From the NCBI RefSeq assembly GCF_042477335.2, contig NC_091245.1, positions 112,874,501 through 112,938,500 on the forward strand: DNA of 64,000 nucleotides. The letters run 5' to 3'. How positions within the stretch are numbered: position 1 is the first letter of the stretch; the number at the start of each line of letters is the position of its first letter. Both the position numbers and the translations under genes were made by a program. The DNA comes from Ovis canadensis. Lineage: Eukaryota; Chordata; Mammalia; Artiodactyla; Bovidae. Shown here piece after piece: positions 53,980 through 64,000 of this stretch. Below the pieces are notes generated by a model. It did not search any database. It had not been told where the DNA came from and worked only from the letters and a program-made list of their open reading frames with translations.

Positions 53980-55600
53980 ATTTAGTTCCAGAGCTTGTAC
54001 TTTAAAACATTCGCATGACAGGTATGGGGCACAATAAAAACAGTGACAAGTGAAAACTTTCCCCACCTCAGAGTTCTCTGGTTGCTCTAGGGTCGAAGGG
54101 ATCACAATTAAAGTCAAGTCGCCTTCTCAGAGAAGTACTCTCTAGCATTCTTTTCTGGGCTTGTGAGTGATCTGTTCTCCCACAGCTCCTTTGCCTGTCC
54201 TCATCTGAGCACTTATCACCTTGCATAGAAATAGTCTGTGGGCTCCAACACATTTCTAGAATGGAGCGCATCTGTTTTCTCTACCACTGCACCCCCCACA
54301 CGTAGCCCAAGAACTAGCACGATGCTCAGTAGATATTGCTGGAATGAATTCATAAAGGAAAGCAGGAACAGAAAAACTATCCTTATCCATCCACCTCTTA
54401 TCTGCACACCCTGGCACAGAGGTGAGTCACACACGGGGAAGCACCAACAACAGGCAAAACAGATTCATGTTCCCTGTCATCCTCTGCAGGCAGAGGAAGG
54501 GCAGCTGAGAGCAATGAGGGGCAGAGACATCTATGTTTGGAGATAGAGAATGGCGAGAAGAGGCAAGGCAGGTGAAGAGAACGGGGAGAAGAGACAAGGC
54601 AGGAAAGAACAGGGGACAGAAAATAAGTGCCTGAGGAAAGGCAAAGAAATAGAGGAAGAGAGACTGCAGAGGGAATACCAACGCTTCGCGACCCAGGACC
54701 AGATACATCTAGTTTAAAGACAGATAAACATCCCAGGAAACTTCTCTCTTTCACTCCCCCTTCCTCTCTGTTTTGTCCTTCCTCTTCCTCTCCTTCCTCC
54801 CCATCTCCTAATTTCCCCAAGGCCTAAGGACTTTACACTTCATGTTCTAGCCAGTAAGAAATTACTGACACCTGAAAGGGAGAGAAAATTGGGAGCACGT
54901 GTTATCAAGAGATTTGCATCCAAGAAGAAAGCACTGTAAGATGTCTAAGGTTTAGTCTTGGATCAGGACTGAAGTTATCCACATCTTGTCTGTACTGATA
55001 ACACATTAAGGATGATTTGGCCACTTGGCTCCTTCTCACGAAGTCCCTGAAGAGGGAACACAAGAAGCTGTCAACCCACTTTCCAAGAAGGGTAACCATC
55101 ATGACAGGCCTCTCAACCCCATCTATCCTTAAGGAGAAATCCCCAACGACCACAGCTACAATATACCCCATTTGCATTAGTGTCCCCTCAAATTAAACAC
55201 TTTCTTTTCTTTAAGGTCTTCAGGTGATGGACATAAATTGATCAATTCATGCGGGTGAGTTAGGAAAGGTTAGAATAAAATGCTTCTCCTCCAGCCTTAA
55301 TATTTTGGTATTTTAAAGGCAATCTGAAAGGAGAATGGAGGAGCGGCACAATCATCAGTCACGATTCCTGGGCCCTAATATCCAAACACAAGAGTAGTTA
55401 AAGGAGAATCAACCCGAACAATACACATTCTTTGGAAATGCCCTACAGTGTTCCTGCCTCTAAGGAAAAGCCATCTCAGAAACACCAAGCCTTGAACCCA
55501 TGACATGATTCTTGTCTCCTCAACCAGTAACATTCTAGTTAGTAGGTGGGTTGTTGTCCATCCTGGAATTCCATAATCAGGAGGAGAGCTCTGGGTCTCA
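53980..55600. other. Sequence between copies B and C, no gene seen
   Basis: Purine- and pyrimidine-rich stretches (54530-54830). No repeat family or exon recognised. Near 55560 it becomes collinear with the 3' flank of copy B exon 8. Confidence 0.4.
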
Positions 55601-55611
55601 TATCACAAGGC

Positions 55612-55765
55612 TCTCAATAATAGAAACAAGCACAGCTGCCTCAGTTATCCCCAAGCTATTGCTGAAATTAGTTTGAATTGCACATCCATGCCAACCAAAA
55701 CCAGAGAACCCCCCACTCTGCAAGGGGTTAGACTTTGGGAAGATTACTCCTGCAGTGACCCAGTG
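55612..55765 (-). pseudogene. Intelectin pseudogene, copy C (exon 8 only)
   Basis: Acceptor AG kept. Minus strand reads HWVTAGVIFPKSNPLQSGGF and SLGITEAAVLVSII, clearly the family [20 protein letters not shown]…[12 protein letters not shown]. Both Cys residues and the ligand-site Glu are lost, and the last residues are frameshifted. Exons 3-7 are absent. The flanks at 60.4-60.9 kb (intron 7) and 61.1-63.6 kb (5' flank) lie only about 0.2 kb apart, so a deletion removed the middle of the gene. Confidence 0.85.
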
Positions 55766-58062
55766 CTTAGAAACAAGGAGGGGAAGATGAGACAACGAGA
55801 CATCTGCTGCTGCGGCCAATGACATCCAAGTGGCCAAATCGAGTGGACTTTTTGGTCCTCGTTATTCCTTATCTGAGTTCTTTACCTTCTTGATGTTCAG
55901 TCCCTAAGTCATGTTCAACTGTTTGTGAATTCATGGACTGCAGCACACCAGGCTTCCCTCTCCTTCACCATCTCCTGGAATTTGCTCAAGCCTATGTCCA
56001 TTGAATTGGTGATACCATTTAACCATCTCATTCTCAGTTGTCCCCATCTCCTCCTGCCTTCTATCTTTTCCAGCATCAGGGTCTTTTCCAATAAGTCAGT
56101 TCTTTGAAAAAGGTGGCCAAAGTTTAGGAGCTTCAGCTTCAGCACCAGTTCTTCCAATGAATATTCAGGATTTATTTCCTTCCAGACTAACTGGTTTGAC
56201 TCCTTGCTGTCCAAGGGACTCTCAGGAATCTTCTCCAACATCACAGTTCAAAAGCATCAATTTTTTGGTGCTCAGCCTTCTTTATGATCCAGCTCTCACA
56301 TCCATACATGACTACTGGAAAAACCAAAGCTTTGACTATATGGACCTTTGTCAGCAAAGTGAAGTCTCTGCTTTTTAATACGCTGTCTACATTTATCATA
56401 GCTTTCTTCCAAGGAGCAAGCGTCTTTTAATTTCATGCCTATAGTCACCATTTGCAGTGATTTTGGAGCCCAAGAAAATAAAGTGTGTCACTGTTTCCAT
56501 TATTTCCCCATCTATTTGCCATGAAGTGATGGGACCAGATGCCATGATCTTCGTTTTTTGACTGTTGAGTTTTAAGCCAGTTTTTTCACTCTCCCCTTTC
56601 ACCCTCATCAAGAGGCTCTTTAGTTTTCCTCTATGCTTCTGAAATAAAGGTGGTATCATCTGCATATCTGAGGTTATTGATATTTCTCTGACAATCTTGA
56701 TTCCAGCTTGTGCTTCATCCACCCCAGCATTTTGCATGATGTACTCTGCATATAAGTTAAATAAACAGGGGTGATATATGCAGCCTTGACCTACTCCTGT
56801 ACCAATTTTGAACCAGTCTGTTGTTCCATGTCCAGTTCTAACTGTTGCTTTTTAACCTGCACACAGATTTCTCAGGAGGCAGGTAATGTGGTCCGATATT
56901 CCCATCTCTCTAAGAATTTTCCACAATTTGTTGTGATCCACACAGTCAAACACTTTAGCGAAGTCAGTGAAGCTGATGTTTTCTGGAATTCTCTTGCTTT
57001 TTCTAAGATGCAATGGATGCTGGCAATTTGATCGCTGCCTTTTTTAAATCCAGCTTGTACATCTGGAGGCTCTTGGTTCACGTACTGTTGAATCCTAGCT
57101 TGGAGGATTATGAGCATGACCTTGCCTGCATGTGAATTGAGGGCAATTGTGCGGTAGTTTGAACATTCTTTGGTGTTGCCCTCTTTGGGATTGGAATGAA
57201 AACTGACTTTTTCCACTCCTGTGGCCACTGCTGAGTTTTCCAAATTTGCTGGCATATTGAGTGCAGCATTTTCACATCATCTTTTAGGATTTGGAATAGC
57301 TCAGCAGGAATTCTATCAACTCCACTAGCTTTGTTCATAGAGATGTTACCTAAGGCCCACTTGACTTTGCACTCCAGGATGTCTGGCTCTAGGTGAGTGA
57401 TCACACCATCATGGTTATCTGCATCATTAAAATCTATTTTGTATAGCTCTGTGTATTCTTGCCACCTCTTCTTAACATCTTCTGCCTCTGTTAAGTCCAT
57501 ACTGTTTCTGTCCTTTATTGTGCCCATCTTTGCATGAAATGTTCCCTTGGTATCTCTAATTTTCTTGAAGAGATCTCTAGCCTTTCCCATTCTATTGTTT
57601 TCCTCTATTTCTTTGCCTTGTTCATTTAAGAATGCTTTCTTATCTTTCCTTGCTATTCTTGTATATCTTTCCTTTTCTCCTTTGCCTTTCACTTTTTTTC
57701 TTTTCTCAGCAATTTGTAAGGCTTCCTCAGAAAACCATTTTGTATTTCTTTTTCTTGGGGATGGTTGTGATCACCACCTTATGTACAATGTTACAAACCT
57801 CCAGCCATAGTTCTTCAGGCATTCTATCAGATCTAATCCCTTGAATCTATTCATCCCAGTGCTGTATAATTATAAGGGATTTGATTTAGGTTATACTTGA
57901 ATGGCCTAATGGTTTTCCCTAACTTCTTCAATTTCAGTCTGAATTTGGCAATAAGGAGTTCATGATCTGGGCCACAGTCAGCTCCCAGTCTTCTTTTTCC
58001 TGCCTGTATAGAGCTTCTCCATCTTCCACTGCAAAAAATATAATCAATCTGATATCGGTATT

Positions 58063-58469
58063 TGCGGGGGACGACCCGTGAAGGGTTAAGTCTTGGGAGC
58101 TCCCTGGCAGGTATGCCGGGCCCTAGGACATGTTCCTAAGCTCCCTGTCCCGCCACCCTCAAGAATTTTTAATAGCCCTTAAGGCTCCAAGATGTTTGGT
58201 TTCGGCAACATTTCATAGAAGATAGATTATCTTATTATGTATACAATGGTAAGGGTCTGGTGATTGTATCTTGAGATTAAAAACAACCTTGTGAATGTCA
58301 TAAGTCACGTACTTTACCCTATATATACTGCAGCACAATAAAGCAAGGTATCAGCCATTTTGGGCTGATCCTCTCAACCCCATCTTTTGTCTCTCTCTTA
58401 TTTTTCTTAGCGGGGACGCTCCGTTCTCTCCCTGTGCAGGTGCGACTCTTGCTTGTGCTGGCCGCGGCA
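58063..58469 (+). mobile_element. Solo LTR (407 bp), class II-type target duplication
   Basis: TGCGGGGG… to …GGCCGCGGCA, flanked by exact GGTATT duplications (58057-58062 and 58470-58475). TATA-like CTATATATA near 58320 and AATAAAG near 58337. No viral genes are present. Confidence 0.88.
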
Positions 58470-58852
58470 GGTATTGACTATCTGGTGATGTCCATGTGTA
58501 CAGGTCTCTCTTGTGTTGTTTGCAGAGGGTGTTTGCTATGGCCAGTGAATTCTCTTGGCAAAACTCTGTTAGCCTTTGTCCTGCTTCATTTTGTACTTCA
58601 CGGCCAAACTTGCCTGTTATTCCAGATATCTCTCGACTTCCGACTTTTGCATTCCAGTCCCCTAGGATGAAAAGGACAATATTTTGGTGTTAGTTTTACA
58701 AGATCTCATAGGTCTTCATAGAACCATTCAACTTCAACTTCTACAGGATTAGTGGTTGGGGCATAGACTTGGATTACTTTGATATAGAATGGTTTGCCTT
58801 GGAAATGAACCAAGATCACTCTGCAATTTTTGAGACTGTGTCCAAGCAGTGC

Positions 58853-59135
58853 ATTTCAGTGGAGAAGGAAATGGCACCCCACTCCAGTACTCTTGCCTGG
58901 AAAATCCCATGGACGGAGAGGCCTGGTGGGCTACTCTCCACGGGGTTGCAAAGTGTCAGACACGACTGAGTGAATTCACTTTCACTTTTCACTTTCATGC
59001 ATTGGAGAAGGAAATGGCAACCCACTCCAGTGTTCTTGCCTAGAGAATCCCAGGGATGGGGGAGCCTGATGGGCTGCCGTCTATGGGGTCGCACAGAGTC
59101 AGACACAACTGAAGCGACTTAGCAGCAGCAGCAGT
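58853..59135 (+). mobile_element. Bov-A2 SINE (dimeric)
   Basis: Two units starting 'ggagaaggaaatggcacccc' and 'ggagaaggaaatggcaaccc', ending in 'gacttagcagcagcagcag'. Flanked by the direct repeat GCAGTGCATTTC. Confidence 0.9.
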
Positions 59136-59599
59136 GCATTTCGGATGCTTTTGTTGACAATCAGGGCTACTCCTTTACTTCTAAGGGATTCTTGTCCACA
59201 GTGGTAGATATTATGGTCATCTGAATTAAATTCACCCATTTCCATCCATATTAGTTCACTGATTTCTAAAATGTCTATTTCACTCTTGCATCTCCTCCTT
59301 GACCACTTCCAATCTACTTTGATTCAGGGGTCTAACATTCCAGGTTCTTATGCAATATTGTTCTTTATAGCATCGGACTTTGCTTTCACCTCCTGACGTT
59401 GCTTTCACCTCCAAACAACTGGGCATTGTTTCTGCTTTGGTTCAGGATTTTCATTCCTTCTGGAGCTATTTCTTTGCTCTTTTCCAGTAGCATATTGGGC
59501 ACCTACCTATCTGGGGAGTTCATCTTTCAGTGTCCTATCTTTTTGCCTTTTCATACTGCTCATGGGGTTCTCCTGACATCCTTTCAACATTTCTGAACG

Positions 59600-60426
59600 T
59601 TTATTCTCAGGTTACTTGGCTAGACTCTTCCATCATGAGTTCCTCAAGTACTGTTTCCCAAGAAAGGACATATATTCCCTCCTTTATAGACTCCATGAAC
59701 CCCTGGTTTCAGAAAATTTCACTGATGGCCCCCAAATTGCTGTCTCTGATCCAGAGGTTTCTTGGGCTAAACCTCGAAATTCAACTGCCACCTAGATATC
59801 CTCAAGGCAACTTAGTTCCCCATGTGACCAAAACAGTCAGTTCTATCCCTCATTGATCTCATGCCAGGCCATTGTCTAGACATCCTAACTCTCAGTCACC
59901 CAAATGACAACCAAGTGGTGATTCTAAACTTCTTCCCTTCCCATCTCCCCCCTGCGCCACTGCTCATAAACGTAAAATCTTTTAATTCATCAAATCCCAC
60001 CGTTCCTCTCCATGGGCATTGCCCTACTCAAGCCTTCATGTGGCTTATTGAACCTATTCATTACTGACCTCCTTGTTCCTAGTCTCTTTCCCTGGGATCT
60101 GTCACCTTTGTGATACCAACATGATCTTTGTAAAATAAAGATGATCAGGTCAATCTTTCCTTTAAAATTCTAATGCTCCCATCACATGCAGCATAAACCC
60201 CAAATCATTGGCATCATGTAAAAAGTTCCCCATCACCTGGGTTCTGTTAATATTTCCAGCATCACCTCCTGCATCTGCCCAAAAAACATTCCATGCTCCA
60301 AAATTGAAAACCAAGTTGTTGCCATAACATGATCTCTCTAAAATAGTCATGATTCTAAATAGACTATTCACTCAACCTAAATTGCCCTGATTTCCCATAG
60401 ACTCCTGTACATCTTCCAAGACAAAC
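59600..60426. other. Copy C intron-7 region with L2-like old repeat
   Basis: Wording 'aagatgatcaggtcaatctt' and 'gcagcataaaccccaaatca' resembles old L2 and the equivalent part of copy B intron 7 (42030-42560). No gene. Confidence 0.45.
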
Positions 60427-60900
60427 TCAGAAGTTATCCTTCATGAGTCATCACCACTGACACTCCAGCAGAGTTAGGGTGTCATGGTAACCACTCAGTA
60501 GTATTTTTGTTACATTAATTATGCTTCAGATGATAATTATGTGTTTGTACGGATGTCTATACTGGAAAACACTGAGCAAGTCACATGCCATTCATGTTCT
60601 TCTCTCTCCCACAACAGCAGAGGGTAGCTGCCCCCTGCATGCTTGCTAAGGTGCACACAGGCACATGTGCACACAACCTCACACCTGCTTTGGACCATGA
60701 CTGGAGGGAACCATGGGGACCAGACTGGCACAAGGAGGAGGAATGCACAAAACTGTCCCTTTTGTGCCCCCAGACTCATCACTCCCCCGTCAGATCTGAG
60801 GTTCTCCCTGACAAGGAAGCTGCCTTATCCTGACTGGGAGAGGGACCAGCTAAAGGCTGAGGAGGAAGAAGAGACAAATCTTGAGAGTCACCTGCCACAA
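60427..60900. repeat. Segmental duplication block C-1, paralogous to 12845-13500
   Basis: Collinear with copy A intron 7 but without the inverted insert found there. Ends near 'agacaaatcttgagagtcac'. Confidence 0.8.
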
Positions 60901-60921
60901 ATAAAGACCTTGTCTGAGGCT

Positions 60922-61045
60922 TCCCTGATGGTCCAGTGGTTAAGACTCCATGCTTCCACTGCAGGGGAAATGGGTTCAAATCCCTGGTCATGGAAATAGG
61001 AAATAAGATACCACTGGTCACTCAATGCAACCAAAATAAAAAATG
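60922..61045 (+). mobile_element. CHR-type SINE fragment
   Basis: 'ggcttccctgatggtccagt', 'actgcaggggaaatgggttc' and an A-rich end. It lies at the deletion joint of copy C. Confidence 0.65.
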
Positions 61046-61127
61046 TGAGTCAACTTTTAAAAGATGAGAAAGGAAACAAAGACTCAGATGCTTATACACC
61101 AGTGTTCATTGCAACATTATTCACAAC

Positions 61128-62245
61128 AGTCAAGGGACTTAACAATTATATTTAGCATTTCTGAGCCTATTTCCTTATACCAAAAATGAAGCTAGTAAAC
61201 AGTGATTAGAATTTACTAAAGATCAGATGACATGATATTAAGAAACATACTTTACTTTTTTGTAAAAAGCATAAATGAAAATGAAGAGGAACACACATTT
61301 CTAAATGCCAGTTATTCTTGTTGTGGGGAGGAAAACGGGAAGGGAGCAGTCCCAGGCACAAAACAGATCATTCAGCTCCCTCTGGAAATCGCAAGACCAA
61401 GCTCACTGGAGTGGGGAGAGACTAGGAGGGAACACAGTTCTTAATACAGGCCCCTGAGGGCCACGACACAAAAGTGGAACCCACAGCATTCCTCACCAAG
61501 CACCTTACGTCTCCATGTTAGGTCCCACTCGCCAACAGAAATCAGCACTCAGCCTACAGACATCTCAAGTCTGAGCACAAAGTGGCTTCTGTGCAGCTCA
61601 AAGACATCCCCTCTGCCCCAGAGGCGCCAGGACGCTGGACCTGCCCAGCCCAGTTCTGTTATTGACACTTGAGAGGGGAGAAGTGCTGTTCTAGGAGACA
61701 ATCTCCTGCACCTCCCCCTCTGGTGGCCACCATGAGAAATAGCAAGAAGCTGGATGGGATCCTTGTAATCTAAGAAAAAAACAAAAGTTTGCCTTCTGGA
61801 TGACCTCTCAGTCTCTACCCCTAGCTCCTGTCCAGTCCCACAAGACGCAACGGCTAAGGATCCCTTGTCCTCCACACATCTCTGACCTGGAATCCGGGCT
61901 CCTGCACTCACACACCTTGTCGGAGTCTCAGTAGCACTTGCTTCTAGCACGGACATGCCCTCTTTTCTCTCCACACTGGGGCCAGGAGCTGAGAGCTGAC
62001 ATCCAGGTGGACACTGAGAGCTTTCTCTCTTGATACTCCACAGGCTCTAAAAGACACGAGTTAAAGGCCACCTCTTAGCACAGTGTTCAGATCTGAGAAT
62101 TTCGTGGACCTCTGTATTTTCCAAGTGAAAACACATGAGTGTACAAGGCTGATAAGAGTGGTGATGGTTTGGCTTTTTCTTTGTACCTTTCTTTCTGGAA
62201 AAATACACACACAAAAAATGTTTTTAATTGAACATCGACCGTCAT
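61128..62245. repeat. Segmental duplication block C-2 (5' flank), paralogous to 19505-20792
   Basis: Collinear with copy A, including 'acagacatctcaagtctg' and the CTCF-like site. It runs uninterrupted across the L1 Q insertion site (about 62220-62240) into block C-3. Confidence 0.88.
61711..61730 (-). promoter_or_regulatory. CTCF-like motif in the copy C 5' flank
   Basis: Minus strand reads GTGGCCACCAGAGGGGGAGG, a match to the CTCF core; third of three equivalent sites. Confidence 0.6.
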
Positions 62246-63620
62246 CACCATTTCCTAGAAAAAAACACATTTTAAAAACAAAATTGGAAATGATCATCTC
62301 AGAATACATAAAATCTTCAGTTGAAATAAATTGCTTTCACAGTGACACTGCTTTACCTTTGAATTTCTCATTTTCTCACACAAACTAGTGAACGTTTACT
62401 ACAGATGAACAAATGTAGACACCACACATGGGAGGATAAGTCAGTACAAACCACCCCGCTGCTTCAAGCTTCCTCTATCATTCCTATTCCAGCGGCACTC
62501 CTCTGTTCTCAGATTCTTCCTTCAGCTATAATAGAACTGATCCATTCCTCCACAGTGATGTCACATACCTAATACATAACTTTATTATACCACTGATCAT
62601 ATCTCAAGCCTTGGGAAAAGACTGAACCTTTTGTTACTGTTGTTGTTAAGCCAACATTTCCTGTCTTTGTAGGTTCAAAGCACTGATTTACACAAAGTAC
62701 GAGACAGATTGGTAAAGGAACTAAAACACTGCCCAAGAAGAAAACTCCAAAGAAAACTTACGCTTTTAGTGTGTTCTCTTATTACTTCTAAGACATAACT
62801 TTTCATAGTTTGACATCTTCCATTTCATTCTGCATTTCATCCTACGTGGTGTGAAGTTAAGGAGCAGCCTACAGTTGACAGCATCTGGGGAAATGGTACA
62901 AGTAACATTAGGGACATCACGCCTTCTAACCAGCTTCATCCAGTCACAGCCAGTGACTGTGTCCCATTCATTCTGCCTCCTGCTTCCTCTTTAATCTGTT
63001 TCCCACACCACCGCCCTTAAGCCTCACTGCCCCTGACATTTGATTAGTTCAGGTCTAGGTCAGTTGCAGGGCTTCCCTTGTGGCTCAGCTGGTAAGGAAT
63101 CTGCCTGCAATGCAGGAGACCTGGGTTCGATCCCTGGGTTGGGAGGATCCCCTGGAGAAGGGAAAGGCTACCCACTCCAGTATTCTTGGGCTTCCCTTGT
63201 GGCTCAGCTGGTAAAGAATCTGCCTGCAATGTGGGAGACCTGGGTTTGATCCCTAAGTTGGGAAGATCCCCTGGAGAAGGGAAAGGCTCCCCACTCCAGT
63301 ACTCTGGCCTGGAGAGTTCCATGAACTGTATCGTCCATGGGGTCGCAAAGAGTCGGACACGACGGAGCAACTTTCACTTTCAGGTCAGTTACAAGGCGTT
63401 TAACTAGAGCTAATACAAAACCTGTCTCAAAGCGACTTGAACAAAAAGCATATACATCACCTCATGAACCAGGGAATTCAGAGGCAAGGCAGTTTCAGGC
63501 TTGACTGACTTGGCACCAGCTCAGCGTCTTCAAGGACCCGGGCACTTTCAGCCTCTCTACGCTGGCTAATCCTCCGGCTGAGGGTAAAATGTCTGCTGAC
63601 GTGCCATACTTTTCTAGGTC
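62246..63620. repeat. Segmental duplication block C-3, paralogous to 35118-36212
   Basis: Collinear with copy A apart from the Bov-tA at 63066-63380. Confidence 0.88.
63066..63380 (+). mobile_element. Bov-tA SINE with duplicated tRNA-derived head
   Basis: Two tRNA-like units begin at 63071 and 63189 ('gcttcccttgtggctcagct'). They contain an A-box-like TGGCTCAGCTGG and a B-box-like GGTTCGATCCC (GGTTTGATCCC in unit 2). The tail ends 'agtcggacacgacggagcaa'. Flanks AGGTCAGTTGCAGG and AGGTCAGTTACAAGG are the target duplication. Empty in the copy A paralog near 35980. Confidence 0.93.
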
Positions 63621-63671
63621 TGTGCTTGCTCACTCAGTTGTGTCCAGCTCTTTGCAACCCTTATGGACAGC
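63616..63671 (-). mobile_element. Bov-type SINE/BovB 3' fragment (minus strand), cut by LTR
   Basis: 'tgcttgctcactcagttgtg' and 'ccagctctttgcaaccctta' to 'tggacag', then interrupted by the LTR at 63672. Confidence 0.7.
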
Positions 63672-64000
63672 TGCCGGGGGCCAGCGTGAGGAACTCCGCC
63701 CATGGCAAAGGTCATGAGGAAGGAGGCTTGGCATACGCAAAGGCGTGATCAAGCCTCAGGAAACCCCCTGTTCCCGAGCATCTAACCCCCAAACCAGAGT
63801 CTGTTTTATGTTCTCACCTACACCTCTGACTTTACGGGGGGCTCTCCGCCATAACCGTTTCTCTCGGAGAAGGAGTAAACGTGCAGCTCCAAGGCAATAA
63901 AAATTCCTGGGTGTGACAAGAGTGTTTCAGCTTACGGACTCCTCTGAAGGTTGTCTAGCCCACCTGCATAGGTTCGTCCGGCCACATGTGATTGTTTACA
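63672..64000 (+). mobile_element. ERV LTR 5' part, runs off the right edge
   Basis: Starts TGCCGGGGGCCAGCGTGAGG and is related at its start to the LTRs at 30785 and 32193. AATAAA near 63896. The window ends inside the LTR, so solo or proviral status cannot be told. Confidence 0.8.

Larger units (their letters stand above)
55893..59585 (-). mobile_element. BovB LINE, near full-length (minus strand), with nested LTR and Bov-A2
   Basis: Antisense BovB from the 3' end near 'gttcagtccctaagtcatgt' through RT and endonuclease regions to the 5' region 'agtagcatattgggcaccta' and 'cttttcatactgctcatggg'. Interrupted by an LTR at 58063-58469 and a Bov-A2 at 58853-59135. Coding is fragmented (57692-57108, 57255-56872, 56737-56396). 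It sits in copy C between exon 8 and intron-7 sequence. Confidence 0.9.

Noticed and set aside
63071-63140. A functional tRNA gene
   Set aside because: A and B box-like signals belong to a Bov-tA SINE head; no cloverleaf tRNA is maintained and the unit is duplicated.

Overview
This is mammalian nuclear DNA from a bovid ruminant, most likely cattle or a close relative. The evidence is the repeat mix: bovid-type L1 LINEs, BovB (RTE-clade) LINEs, Bov-tA and Bov-A2 SINEs whose tails match BovB, CHR-type tRNA-derived SINEs, and ruminant class II ERV LTRs with 6-bp target duplications. There is no prokaryotic gene organisation. I found no intact host protein-coding gene.

The only host gene family I recognise is intelectin (ITLN, a calcium-dependent carbohydrate-binding lectin). 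It is present as three decayed copies, all on the minus strand. Copy A has exons 3-7 at about 14.2-18.4 kb, with a 5' flank at 19.5-20.8 and 35.1-36.2 kb. Copy B has exons 3-8 at about 41.2-50.7 kb, with a possible 5' flank near 51.4 kb. Copy C has only exon 8 at 55.6-55.8 kb, plus intron-7-like sequence at 60.4-60.9 kb and a 5' flank at 61.1-63.6 kb. Each copy carries its own lesions. Each also keeps a CTCF-like motif at an equivalent place in its 5' flank.

Layout. 1-12.3 kb: a minus-strand L1 (M) split by a full-length plus-strand L1 (P) in its 5'UTR, giving a head-to-head inverted repeat with arms of about 3.8 kb. 12.3-20.8 kb: intelectin copy A, with an old L1 and SINEs in its introns. 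20.8-35.1 kb: a full-length plus-strand L1 (Q) with exact target duplications, inserted in the copy A 5' flank. Q is itself interrupted by two BovBs, one of them with an inverted 5' segment (twin priming), and by two solo LTRs. 35.1-41.2 kb: rest of the copy A flank, an MLT1-like LTR, an old L1 and a small DNA transposon. 41.2-52 kb: copy B with two BovBs in its introns. 52-55.6 kb: a BovB fragment and unassigned sequence. 55.6-63.7 kb: copy C with a near full-length BovB that carries a solo LTR and a Bov-A2. 63.67 kb to the end: an ERV LTR that runs off the window.

The main interest is genome dynamics: independent pseudogenisation of a tandem lectin cluster, nested insertions whose order can be read from target duplications and from the A/C paralogy, an apparent gene-conversion tract between two inverted L1s, and two inverted templated insertions. 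I found no new enzymatic or defence system. Boundaries and identities were read by eye; exact values need an alignment.
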